64,000 nt of DNA, from contig NZ_CP106759.1 in the NCBI RefSeq assembly GCF_025642255.1, positions 2,879,501 through 2,943,500 on the forward strand, given 5' to 3'. Under the pieces are notes generated by a model. That model made no database searches. It saw only the letters and a list, made by a program, of their open reading frames with translations, and was not told where the DNA came from. The translations under genes and the position numbers were made by a program. The stretch's first letter is position 1; each line of letters opens with the position of its first letter. Below, in pieces: positions 53,821 through 62,215 of this stretch. The DNA comes from Stenotrophomonas maltophilia. Lineage in GTDB: Bacteria; Pseudomonadota; Gammaproteobacteria; Xanthomonadales; Xanthomonadaceae.

Positions 53821-54678
53821 ATGACCGAGACGACCTACGTATTCGACGCCACCACTGCGACCTTCGAGGCCGAAGTCCTGCAGAAGTCGCTGCAGACGCC
53901 GGTGCTGGTCGATTTCTGGGCCACCTGGTGCGGTCCGTGCAAGACGCTGGGACCGATGCTGGAAAAGCTGGCCGGCGAGTACAACGGCGCCTTTGAGCTG
54001 GCCAAGGTCGATGTCGACAAGGAACAGCAGATCGCTGCCGCCTTCCAGATCCGCTCGGTGCCGACCGTGTTCCTGGTCAAGGACGGGCAGCTGGTGGACG
54101 GCTTCCCCGGCGCCATCCCGGAGGGCCAACTGCGCGAGTTCCTGGCCCAGCACGGCATCGTCCCCGCCGATGTCGGCGATACGGTCAGCGAGGAGGAAGC
54201 ACCGCTGGACCCACAGGCACAGGTGGACGTGCTGCGCGCGCAGATCGCCGCCGAACCGGACAAGGACGAGCTGAAGCTCGACCTGGCCCTGGCCCTGCTG
54301 CAGATCGGCGGCGTGGATGAAGCCGGTACGCTGATCGACCGCCTGCCGGCCAACCTGGCCACCGACGACCGCGCCGTGCGCGCCCGTGCACGCCTGGCCT
54401 TCGCGTCCGCACTCAAGGACGCCCCGGCCGCCGAGGTGCTCGAATCACGCATCGCCGCCGATGGCAGCGACCTCAAGGCGCGCCATCTGCGGGGCGTGCA
54501 GCTGCTGCTGGAGGGCCAGGACGAGGCGGCCCTGGCCCAGTTCCTGGAAATGCTGCGGATCGACCGCGGTTTCGAGGACGGATTGCCGCGCAGGACCCTG
54601 ATCGACGCCTTCAATGTGATCTCCGACGAGGACCTGGTCGGGCAGTACCGCAGGAAGATGGCCTCGCTGCTGTTCTGA
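53821..54678 (+). CDS. cnoX: CnoX-like thioredoxin/TPR chaperedoxin (YbbN family)
   Basis: A 285-residue cytoplasmic protein: an N-terminal thioredoxin domain (about 1-110), then a TPR-like helical domain (about 135-285). CnoX/YbbN binds oxidised, unfolded proteins and hands them to GroEL or DnaK for refolding after bleach stress. The thioredoxin active site reads WCGPC (Cys37, Cys40), whereas E. coli YbbN has lost the first cysteine, so this protein should be a functional thiol-disulfide exchanger as well as a holdase. Start candidates are ATG 53800 (292 residues) and ATG 53821; the latter matches the family length. It follows the divergent DUF998 gene. Confidence 0.85.
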   Translation: MTETTYVFDATTATFEAEVLQKSLQTPVLVDFWATWCGPCKTLGPMLEKLAGEYNGAFELAKVDVDKEQQIAAAFQIRSVPTVFLVKDGQLVDGFPGAIPEGQLREFLAQHGIVPADVGDTVSEEEAPLDPQAQVDVLRAQIAAEPDKDELKLDLALALLQIGGVDEAGTLIDRLPANLATDDRAVRARARLAFASALKDAPAAEVLESRIAADGSDLKARHLRGVQLLLEGQDEAALAQFLEMLRIDRGFEDGLPRRTLIDAFNVISDEDLVGQYRRKMASLLF

Positions 54679-54832
54679 ACGGAAGCCTGTCCCGTTCAGA
54701 ATCCCTGCACTGAACGCGGGCGATAATGTGATCGATGGCGGCCGTTCGGCCGCCGCGATCCATTCGGGGGGGATGAGGGTCGGGGCCATTGGGTCTTGCT
54801 GCTGCGCCTCCGCATTGCCGGGACTGCAAACT

Positions 54833-56497
54833 GTGACCTTCGTCCGCACTTCGCCTTTCATTACGCGTCTCCAACGTGTCCTGCTGTGTGCCCTCCTGCT
54901 GCTGCCGGCCATCGCCGCCGCACAGGACTGGAACTACCGGGTCCGTCCCGGTGACACCCTCTGGGACCTGGGTGGCCTGTACCTGAAGCCTTCCGTGCCC
55001 TGGCAACAGCTGCAGCAGCACAACCGCATCGCCAATCCCTATCAGCTGCCGCCGGGCCAGCTGCTGCGCTTCCCGATCAGCTGGCTGCGCACCGAGCCTG
55101 CGCCGGCACGGGTCCTGTCCGTGCGCGGCAAGGTCGGGCTGGTGGGCGGCGATGGCAGCGCCACCCGCGCGGTGCGGGCCGGAGAGCAGCTGCGCATCGG
55201 CGACACCGTGGAAACCGAAGGCGACTCCAGCATCACCCTCGAATTCGCCGATGCCTCGCGGTTGCAGCTGCGCGAGTATTCGCGCCTGCGCCTGGACCAG
55301 CTCAGCCGCTACGGCCGCACCGGCATGGTCGATACCCGCCTGCGCCTGCAGCAGGGCCGCGCCAGCAACCGGGTCACCCCGGCACGCGGCCCGGCATCGC
55401 GCTACATCATCGATGCACCGACGGCGACCAGCAGCGTGCGCGGCACGGTCTTCCGCGTCAGCGCCGGCGATGGCGATGCCGGCCGGATCGGTGCCACCGA
55501 AGTGCTGGAAGGACGGGTGCAGGTCGCCAACACCCACGGCCAGCGCCTTGTCCGTCCGGGCCAGGCCAGCCGCAACGCCAGCGCCGACAAGGCGCCCGCC
55601 GCCGTGGCCGCGCTGCTGCCGGCGCCGACGCTGCGCCAGGATGAGCTGAGACTGGCCCCCCTGCCGAGCCTGCTGGCCTGGGACCCGGTCGCCGGGGCCG
55701 ACCACTACCGGGTGGAGGTGGTGCAGGCGGCCACGCCGGAAATCCTGCTGTTCGCCGCCACCACCGCCGACACGCGACTGGCGATCGGCGATCTGCCGCC
55801 CGGCGAGCTGCGTGTGCTGCTGCGTGCGGTCGACGCACAGGGCGTGGAGGGCCTGGACGCCAGTGCCGACTTCGAACTCAGCGACCAACCGCCGCCGCCG
55901 TTGACCGTCTCTCCGCTGCACGGCCAGACCGTCAACAGCGATCGCCCCCGGTTCCGCTGGACCCAGGCCCCGGGCGCGAGCAGCAGCGTGCTGCAGGTCG
56001 CTGCAGAACCGACGTTCACGCAGCCGCTGCAGGAGCAGGCCAGCACCGGTACCGACCTGCGCCTGGCGCAGCCCCTGCCGCCGGGCCAGTACTACTGGCG
56101 CGTTGCCTCGCGCGATGACAACGGCCACCAGGGGCGCTATGGACAAGCACTGCCACTGCAGCTGACCAACGAACCGGTGGACCCTGCCCTGCAGCCGCCC
56201 GAGGCGGCGCATGGCCAACTGACCCTGCGCTGGCAGGCCGGCAGCGAAGGCCAGCGCTACCGCGTGCAGGTGGATCGTCGTGGCGACTTCGCCAGCCCGA
56301 TGCTCGATGAAACCGTCGAGCAGCCCCAGGTCAGCTTCAAGCGGCCATGGAGCGGCACCCTGCACGTGCGCGTGCAGTACATCGACGACGACGGGCACGC
56401 AGGCGATTTCTCGCCCGCGCAGCAGGTCAAGCTGCCCTGCCGCCTGTGCTACGGCGCCGGCGGCGGCGGTGCGCTGCTGCTCTGGCTGTTGTTATGA
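54833..56497 (+). CDS. Secreted LysM-FecR domain protein
   Basis: A 554-residue exported protein. The signal peptide (about 1-30) is followed by a LysM peptidoglycan-binding domain (34-81, RVRPGDTLWDLGGLYL and NPYQLPPGQLLRFP). Next comes a FecR domain (about 95-260, with VRAGEQLRIGDTVETEGDSSITLEFADASRLQL and DAPTATSSVRGTVFRV), then two or three fibronectin-III-like segments (PLPPGQYYWRVASRD is typical). The C-terminus is CRLCYGAGGGGALLLWLLL, a short hydrophobic tail. Start GTG 54833 is inferred from the signal peptide; an upstream ATG at 54773 is less likely. The stop overlaps the start of the CHASE2-GGDEF gene (TTATGA), so the two are translationally coupled, suggesting a shared envelope-sensing role. 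Confidence 0.8.
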   Translation: MTFVRTSPFITRLQRVLLCALLLLPAIAAAQDWNYRVRPGDTLWDLGGLYLKPSVPWQQLQQHNRIANPYQLPPGQLLRFPISWLRTEPAPARVLSVRGKVGLVGGDGSATRAVRAGEQLRIGDTVETEGDSSITLEFADASRLQLREYSRLRLDQLSRYGRTGMVDTRLRLQQGRASNRVTPARGPASRYIIDAPTATSSVRGTVFRVSAGDGDAGRIGATEVLEGRVQVANTHGQRLVRPGQASRNASADKAPAAVAALLPAPTLRQDELRLAPLPSLLAWDPVAGADHYRVEVVQAATPEILLFAATTADTRLAIGDLPPGELRVLLRAVDAQGVEGLDASADFELSDQPPPPLTVSPLHGQTVNSDRPRFRWTQAPGASSSVLQVAAEPTFTQPLQEQASTGTDLRLAQPLPPGQYYWRVASRDDNGHQGRYGQALPLQLTNEPVDPALQPPEAAHGQLTLRWQAGSEGQRYRVQVDRRGDFASPMLDETVEQPQVSFKRPWSGTLHVRVQYIDDDGHAGDFSPAQQVKLPCRLCYGAGGGGALLLWLLL

Positions 56498-58119
56498 GGC
56501 GTTCGCCGCTTCCATGGTCCCGACGGATCGCACTGGCCGTGCTGGCCGGTGTGCTGACGGCCGTGGCCAGCCATGGCCAGTGGCTGTGGCGCCAGGATGA
56601 AGCGGCCTACGACGCGATGGTCGGCGGCTGGGACTATCGACCCGACCCCAGCGTGCTGATCATCGCCATCGACGAAGGCAGCCTGCAGCGCATCGGCCAA
56701 TGGCCATGGCCGCGCTCGGTCCATGCGCGCCTGCTTGATCGCCTTACCGACGCCGGCGCCGAACGCATCGCACTGGACCTGATGCTGTCAGAACCCGACC
56801 GCCGCGACAGCCGCCAGGACGAAATCCTGGCCGCCGCGATCCGGCGCAATGGCCACGTCGTACTGCCCGTACTGGCGGCGCCGGCAGCCGGCGACCGCAT
56901 GGCCGAGGAACTGCTGCCCATTCCACTGATCGCGGCCAGCGCTGCGGCGATCGGCCACAGCGATGTCGAAGTGGATGGCGATGGCGTCGCCCGTGGGGTG
57001 TACCTGCGCGCCGGCATCGGCCAGCCGCATTGGCCTGCGCTGGGCCTGGCCCTGGCCGGACTGCCCGCCAGCGCGATCGACGGCCTGCCGGATCCCGAGC
57101 CGGAGGTCGATTCCCCTTATCAGTGGCGCCGCGACGATTACGTGCGGGTGCGCTACGCCGGCCCGCCGGAACGATTGCCGCAGGTGTCCTATGCCGACGT
57201 GCTCGAGGGCCACGTGGACATGGCGATGCTGCATGGGCGCCGCATCGTGGTCGGCATGACCGCCAGCGGCATCGCCCCGCGCCTGCTCACGCCGACCACG
57301 CGCGAGTACTGGATGAGCGGCAGCGAGTACCAGGCCAACATCGCCTCGATGCTGCTGCAGGGCAGGCAGATCCACGTCCTGCCACGGCTCTGCCAGGACG
57401 CCATCGGTGGCCTGCTGGTGGCGCTGTGCGTGATCCTCCTCGGCCTGCGCCTGCCCTGGCTGACGGCGCTCTGTTCGCTGCCGCTGGCCCCGCTGCTGAG
57501 CTGGGCGCTGCTGCGCGCCGGCAACCTGTGGTGGGCACCGGCCAGCGCGATGCTGGGCATCGTGCTGGTGCTGCTGGCCTGGGCGATATGGCGGATCGCG
57601 GCCTGGCACCGGCTGGCCAACCGTGATGCGCTGACCGGCCTGGGCAACCGGCTGCGTTTCGAACAGTCGCTGCAGCAGGAATGCGATGCCGCACGGCGCA
57701 GCGGCAAGCCGCTCACGCTCGCGCTGATCGACGTCGATCACTTCAAGCACCACAACGACCGTCACGGTCACCAGGTCGGCGATCGCGTACTGCGCGAAGT
57801 GGCGCGGCAGATCGCCGCCCACGCGCGTCGCCCGCGCGACAAGGCGGCACGCTACGGCGGTGACGAGTTCGCGCTGGTGCTGCCGGATACGCCGGCCGAG
57901 GGCGCGCGGCAGGTGATCGAAGGCCTCATCCAGAGCATCCGCGCCCTGCCCGCACCGGGTGAAGGCCATGGCGGCGGCATCACCCTGACCATCGGCGTCT
58001 ATACCCGCATCCCCAACGGCGAGCTGCAACCCCACCATTTCGTGGAAGGTGCCGACGCGGCGCTGTACCAGGCCAAGGCCAATGGTCGCGACGGCTACGT
58101 GATCGACGCCGCAGGGTGA
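56494..58119 (+). CDS. CHASE2 domain diguanylate cyclase
   Basis: A 541-residue inner-membrane signalling protein that makes cyclic di-GMP. After one N-terminal helix, an extracytoplasmic CHASE2 sensor domain (about 45-310) with WDYRPDPSVLIIAIDEGSLQRIGQWPWPR is followed by three hydrophobic helices (about 310-375) and the GGDEF domain (about 385-541). The active site is GGDEF at 455-459, with the product-feedback I-site RxxD at Arg446-Asp449, exactly five residues before it, so it should be active and self-limited by c-di-GMP. Translation is coupled to the LysM-FecR gene. The ligand seen by CHASE2 is unknown; the secreted partner is a natural candidate input. Confidence 0.92.
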   Translation: MRRSPLPWSRRIALAVLAGVLTAVASHGQWLWRQDEAAYDAMVGGWDYRPDPSVLIIAIDEGSLQRIGQWPWPRSVHARLLDRLTDAGAERIALDLMLSEPDRRDSRQDEILAAAIRRNGHVVLPVLAAPAAGDRMAEELLPIPLIAASAAAIGHSDVEVDGDGVARGVYLRAGIGQPHWPALGLALAGLPASAIDGLPDPEPEVDSPYQWRRDDYVRVRYAGPPERLPQVSYADVLEGHVDMAMLHGRRIVVGMTASGIAPRLLTPTTREYWMSGSEYQANIASMLLQGRQIHVLPRLCQDAIGGLLVALCVILLGLRLPWLTALCSLPLAPLLSWALLRAGNLWWAPASAMLGIVLVLLAWAIWRIAAWHRLANRDALTGLGNRLRFEQSLQQECDAARRSGKPLTLALIDVDHFKHHNDRHGHQVGDRVLREVARQIAAHARRPRDKAARYGGDEFALVLPDTPAEGARQVIEGLIQSIRALPAPGEGHGGGITLTIGVYTRIPNGELQPHHFVEGADAALYQAKANGRDGYVIDAAG

Positions 58120-58194
58120 CACGCGCCGCGCCGCGCACAGCTACAACATACGCATGCGAATGGTTAGACTTGGGGCCCGCCCTCCGCCCTCGCG

Positions 58195-58653
58195 ATGCAC
58201 ATGAACGCCCGCCTGTTCCGTTTCGGCATCAACCTGTGGCCGCCCTTCCTGTTCACCGGCATCCACGTCACCCGGGTCAGCCCGGACTACCGGCAGATCG
58301 ACGTCGAGCTGCGCCAGCGCCCCTGGAACCGCAACTACGTGGGCACCCACTTCGGTGGCAGCCTGTTTGCGATGACCGACCCGTTCTGGATGCTGGGCCT
58401 GCTGCATATTCTCGGCCGCGACTACTACGTGTGGGACCGCGCCGGCGCGATCGACTTCCTCAAGCCGGGGCGCGGTACCGTGCGCACATCGTTCCGCATC
58501 GACGATGCGCTGCTGGACGAACTGCGCGCCGACGCTGCCGGCGGCGGCAAAGTGCTGCGCTGGTTCAGCAACGAGGTGGTCGACGAAAGCGGCGAGGTGG
58601 TCGCCCAGGTGCGCAAGCAGGTCTACCTGCGGCTGAAGCCGCACGCACGCTGA
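58195..58653 (+). CDS. DUF4442 domain protein (hotdog thioesterase-like)
   Basis: A 152-residue cytoplasmic protein with a hotdog fold of the DUF4442 family. Key blocks are VSPDYRQIDVELRQRPWNRNYVGTHFGGSLFAMTDPFWMLGLL (about 29-70), where the GTHFGGSLFAM motif is the acyl-binding helix of the fold, and DFLKPGRGTVRTSFRIDD. It may hydrolyse or bind acyl-CoA, but activity is not shown for the family. Start ATG 58195 or ATG 58201. It stands between the cyclase and DUF502 genes without overlap. Confidence 0.85.
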   Translation: MHMNARLFRFGINLWPPFLFTGIHVTRVSPDYRQIDVELRQRPWNRNYVGTHFGGSLFAMTDPFWMLGLLHILGRDYYVWDRAGAIDFLKPGRGTVRTSFRIDDALLDELRADAAGGGKVLRWFSNEVVDESGEVVAQVRKQVYLRLKPHAR

Positions 58654-58707
58654 TCCCGGCCGCATTCCCCCGCATCATCGGCAAGCGCTGGCCGCTACAA
58701 TGCGCCC

Positions 58708-59391
58708 ATGTCGCTCGAAGCCCCCTCCCTGGTCCCCCGCCCCTCCCTGCAGCGCCTGTTCCTGACCGGCCTGCTGACCCTGCTGCCGATCTGGCTCACC
58801 TGGGTCGTGGTCAAATTCGTGTTCGTGCTGCTGTCGGGCATCTCCAGCCCGCTGGTGGTGCCCCTGTCGGAGCAGATCGCGACCAGCTTCCCGCATTACC
58901 TGGGCTGGGTGCGCGCGGAGTGGATCCAGAACACCATCGCGCTGCTGGCGACGCTGCTGGTGATCCTGGCCGTGGGCGTGGCCAGCCGCCGCGTGCTCGG
59001 CCAGCGCCTGCTGCGCTGGATCGGTGCGGTGATCAAGCGGATCCCGCTGGCCAGCATCATCTACGACAGCGCCAAGAAGCTGCTGGACATGCTGCAGACC
59101 GAACCCGGCAGCACGCAGCGCGTCGTGCTGATCGACTTCCCGCACCGCGACATGAAGTCGGTCGGCCTGGTCACGCGGGTGATCAAGGAACACGGTACCG
59201 ACCGCGAACTGGCAGCGGTGTACGTGCCGACCACGCCGAACCCGACCTCCGGCTATCTTGAAATCGTGCCGGTGGAACTGCTCACACCCACCGACTGGAC
59301 CGTGGACCAGGCGATGAGCTTCATCATTTCCGGTGGTGCTGTGGCGCCAGCCAGCGTGCCGTTCACCCGCGCGGGCGACCGCACCGAATGA
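58708..59391 (+). CDS. DUF502 family membrane protein
   Basis: A 227-residue inner-membrane protein with two helices (about 17-42 and 73-95) and a cytoplasmic or periplasmic C-terminal domain. DUF502 features are LLTLLPIWLTWVVVKFVF, the IKRIPLASIIYDSAKKLLDML segment and VYVPTTPNPTSGYLEIVPVELLTPTDWTVDQAMSFIISGG. The family is widespread in proteobacteria and of unknown function. Its stop overlaps the start of the next gene (ATGA), so it is coupled to yhhQ. Confidence 0.9.
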   Translation: MSLEAPSLVPRPSLQRLFLTGLLTLLPIWLTWVVVKFVFVLLSGISSPLVVPLSEQIATSFPHYLGWVRAEWIQNTIALLATLLVILAVGVASRRVLGQRLLRWIGAVIKRIPLASIIYDSAKKLLDMLQTEPGSTQRVVLIDFPHRDMKSVGLVTRVIKEHGTDRELAAVYVPTTPNPTSGYLEIVPVELLTPTDWTVDQAMSFIISGGAVAPASVPFTRAGDRTE

Positions 59392-60173
59392 GCACGACGC
59401 CGGTCGAGCGCCCGCTGCAGGACCGCGCGGTCCTGCTGTTCATCGTGCTGGCCGCGTTCTTCTGCGGCAATGCCGTGCTGGCCGAGCTGATCGGAGTGAA
59501 GATCTTCGCGCTGGAAGACACGCTCGGCATCGACCCGCTGAACTGGAATCTGTTCGGCCAGACCGGATCGTTGAGCTTCACCGCCGGCACACTGCTGTGG
59601 CCGGTGGTGTTCATCATGACCGACACCATCAACGAGTTCTTCGGCAAGCGCGGGGTGCGTTTCATCTCGTGGTTGGCGGTGGTGCTGATCGCCTACGGCT
59701 TCCTGTTCGCTTTCGCGGCGATCTCGCTGGCGCCGGCCAGCTGGTGGGTCACCTCGATGAACGCCCATGGCGTGCCCGACTACCAGGCCGCGTTCGCCGC
59801 GGTGTTCGGCCAGGGCATGTGGACCATTGCTGGTTCGCTGGTGGCCTTCCTGCTCGGCCAGCTGATCGACGTGGCCGTGTTCCACAGGATCCGGCAGGCC
59901 ACCGGCGAGCGCCACGTCTGGTTGCGCGCTACCGGTTCCACCGCGGTCTCGCAGCTGGTGGACAGCTTCGTGGTGATCTGGATCGCTTTCGTGCTCGGCC
60001 CGCAGCAGTGGCCGACATCGCTGTTCCTTGCGGTGAGCAGCGTCAACTACGTCTACAAGATGGGCTTTGCGATCGCCCTGATTCCCCTGCTGTACCTGAT
60101 GCGGCGTGCGATCACCCGATACCTGGGTGTCGAGCGCGCGGCCGCGCTTCGCACTGCGGCCGCGGCTGACTGA
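59388..60173 (+). CDS. yhhQ: Queuosine precursor transporter YhhQ (VUT family)
   Basis: A 261-residue inner-membrane transporter of the vitamin-uptake/VUT_1 family, which imports 7-cyano-7-deazaguanine or related queuosine precursors in E. coli. The family motifs AFFCGNAVLAELIGVKIF near the N-terminus, LLWPVVFIMTDTINEFFGKRGVRFISW and the C-terminal FLLGQLIDVAVFHRIR, TGSTAVSQLVDSFVVIWIAF are present, with six hydrophobic helices. It overlaps DUF502 by four bases. No queuosine biosynthetic genes are nearby. Confidence 0.88.
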   Translation: MSTTPVERPLQDRAVLLFIVLAAFFCGNAVLAELIGVKIFALEDTLGIDPLNWNLFGQTGSLSFTAGTLLWPVVFIMTDTINEFFGKRGVRFISWLAVVLIAYGFLFAFAAISLAPASWWVTSMNAHGVPDYQAAFAAVFGQGMWTIAGSLVAFLLGQLIDVAVFHRIRQATGERHVWLRATGSTAVSQLVDSFVVIWIAFVLGPQQWPTSLFLAVSSVNYVYKMGFAIALIPLLYLMRRAITRYLGVERAAALRTAAAAD

Positions 60174-60267
60174 AGGCCCAGCGGGCGCCAGCTGACTGCG
60201 CCCCCGCGCTGGCCGTACGCGGCCGGATCGTGCAAGCTCCACGGTCTGTGTTCCACGGAAGCTCCTG

Positions 60268-62199
60268 ATGCCGTATTCCACCCGCGCCCTGGCCGCCGCC
60301 ATTGCCGCGTTGTTCCTGTTCAGCGCCGTTCCGTCGGCCGAAGCTGCAAAGAAGAAGGCCAGCCGGCCCGCTGCGACGCAGAGCCGTCCGGCGGCCAAGC
60401 CCAAGGCGCGGCCCAGCGCGCGCGCCACCGCACCGGCACGCAGCGCCACCCGCTCCCCCGCGCGCCCGGTCGCCGCCGCCCGCACTGTGCCCAAAACGGT
60501 CCAGCTGGAGCGCCTCTATGACGAATACTGGGATGCGTCGATGCGGTTGAACCCGCTGCAGGCGACCTTCCAGGGCGAAACCCGCTACAACGACCAGCTG
60601 CCGAACATCCTGTCCGCGGCGTGGCGCCAGCAGTCGCATGACTTCACCGTGGAGTGGCTGGGCAAGGTCGAGAAGATCGGCAGCGACGGCCTGCAGGGCC
60701 AGGACCTGCTGAGCTACGAGATCTTCGTGCGCGACGCGCGCGCGACCTTGGCCGCCGAGCCGTATCCCAGCTGGATGATGCCGATCAGCCAGTACTACAA
60801 CGTCGGCAGCATCATGGCCATTCTCGGTGCCGGCGCGGGTGCGCAGCCGTTCAATACCGTGCAGGACTACGACACCTGGTCGCGCCGCTCGCTGGGCATT
60901 CCGGCGCTGTTCGACCAGGCCATCGACAACATGCGCCAGGGCATGAAGGCCGGTGTGGTGCAGCCGCGCGACCTGATGGAAAAAGTGCTGCCGCAGCTGG
61001 ATGCGGTGATCAAGCCGACCGCCGAGGAAAGCATCTTCTGGTCGCCGATCCGGACCATGCCGGAGTCGATTTCCGCCGAGGACAAGGCGCGCATCAGTGC
61101 CGAGTACAAGCGCATGATCGAACTGCGCATCATGCCGTCCTACCGCGCCCTGCGCGGCTTCATCGCCACCGAGTACCTGCCGGCCACGCGGACCAGCAGC
61201 GGTCTGGGCGCCCTGCCCAATGGCCAGGCGTGGTACGCCAACCTGATCGTGCAGACCACGGCCAGCGAACAGACACCCGCGCAATGGCATGCGCTCGGCG
61301 AACAGCGCGTGCAGGAGCTGCAGGCGCAGATCGCCGCAGTGATGAAGGATGCGAAGCTGCGCGGCACGCCGACCAAGCTTCTGCGCAGCATGCGCAGTGA
61401 TCGCCAGTTCCAGTATGGCGACGCCAACGCGCTGCTCGGCCGCTACCGCCAGGTGCAGCAGCAGGTCGCCACGCGCCTGCCGCAGGTGCTCGACACGCTG
61501 CCGAAGGCTGCCCTGGACATCCGTGCAGTGGAGCCCGAGCGTGCGCTCACCGCGGCCGCGGCCTCCTACCAGCCGACACAGCCCGGCGAGGCCGGGGTGC
61601 TGTATGTGAACACCCGCGACCTGCCCAGCCGCAAGCGCTGGAACGTGCCGGTGCAGTACCTGCATGAAGGCATTCCCGGCCACCACGTGCAGTTGGGTCT
61701 GCAGCAGGAGCTGGCCAAGCAGCCGCGCTTCCGGCGTGCCGGCGGCGACCTGGCCTTCATCGAAGGCTGGGGCCTGTACTCGGAAACGCTGGGGGAAACG
61801 CTGGGCGTCTACACCGATCCCTACGACCGCATCGGCTATCTCTCCTCGCGCCTGCTGCGCGCAGCGCGCGTGGTCGCCGACACCGGCGTGCATGCCCAGG
61901 GCTGGAGCAAGCAGCAGGCCGTCGCCTACCTGCAGAAGACCGTGGACATGAGCAGCGATGATGCCAATGCCGAAGTGGAGCGGATCATGGCCCAGCCCGC
62001 GCAGGCGCTGTCCAATGTGGCCGGCCTGACGACCCTGCTGGCACTGCGCGACAAGGCCAAGGCACGCCAGGGTGCGGCATTCGACCTGCGCCGTTTCCAT
62101 GCCGAACTGCTGAAGGACGGCTCGATGCCGCTGGACGTGCTGGAGCGGAAGATGGAACGATGGCTGTCACAACCGCCGGGGTCCGCGCCCACCCCCTGA
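60268..62199 (+). CDS. Exported DUF885 metallohydrolase
   Basis: A 643-residue secreted or periplasmic protein. The signal peptide (cut near residue 26) is followed by a ~50-residue Lys/Arg/Ala/Pro-rich low-complexity linker, then DUF885. The zinc-peptidase-like motif HEGIPGHH spans residues 466-473 (His466, Glu467, His472), with a third ligand probably in FIEGWGLYSE about 25 residues later. Related proteins are treated as M32-like or peptidase-like hydrolases of the MA clan; substrates are unknown. Many Xanthomonadaceae carry several exported copies. It precedes a serine hydrolase gene by 16 bases and probably shares its transcript. Confidence 0.88.
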   Translation: MPYSTRALAAAIAALFLFSAVPSAEAAKKKASRPAATQSRPAAKPKARPSARATAPARSATRSPARPVAAARTVPKTVQLERLYDEYWDASMRLNPLQATFQGETRYNDQLPNILSAAWRQQSHDFTVEWLGKVEKIGSDGLQGQDLLSYEIFVRDARATLAAEPYPSWMMPISQYYNVGSIMAILGAGAGAQPFNTVQDYDTWSRRSLGIPALFDQAIDNMRQGMKAGVVQPRDLMEKVLPQLDAVIKPTAEESIFWSPIRTMPESISAEDKARISAEYKRMIELRIMPSYRALRGFIATEYLPATRTSSGLGALPNGQAWYANLIVQTTASEQTPAQWHALGEQRVQELQAQIAAVMKDAKLRGTPTKLLRSMRSDRQFQYGDANALLGRYRQVQQQVATRLPQVLDTLPKAALDIRAVEPERALTAAAASYQPTQPGEAGVLYVNTRDLPSRKRWNVPVQYLHEGIPGHHVQLGLQQELAKQPRFRRAGGDLAFIEGWGLYSETLGETLGVYTDPYDRIGYLSSRLLRAARVVADTGVHAQGWSKQQAVAYLQKTVDMSSDDANAEVERIMAQPAQALSNVAGLTTLLALRDKAKARQGAAFDLRRFHAELLKDGSMPLDVLERKMERWLSQPPGSAPTP

Positions 62200-62215
62200 T
62201 CGCCACGGAGCCCTC

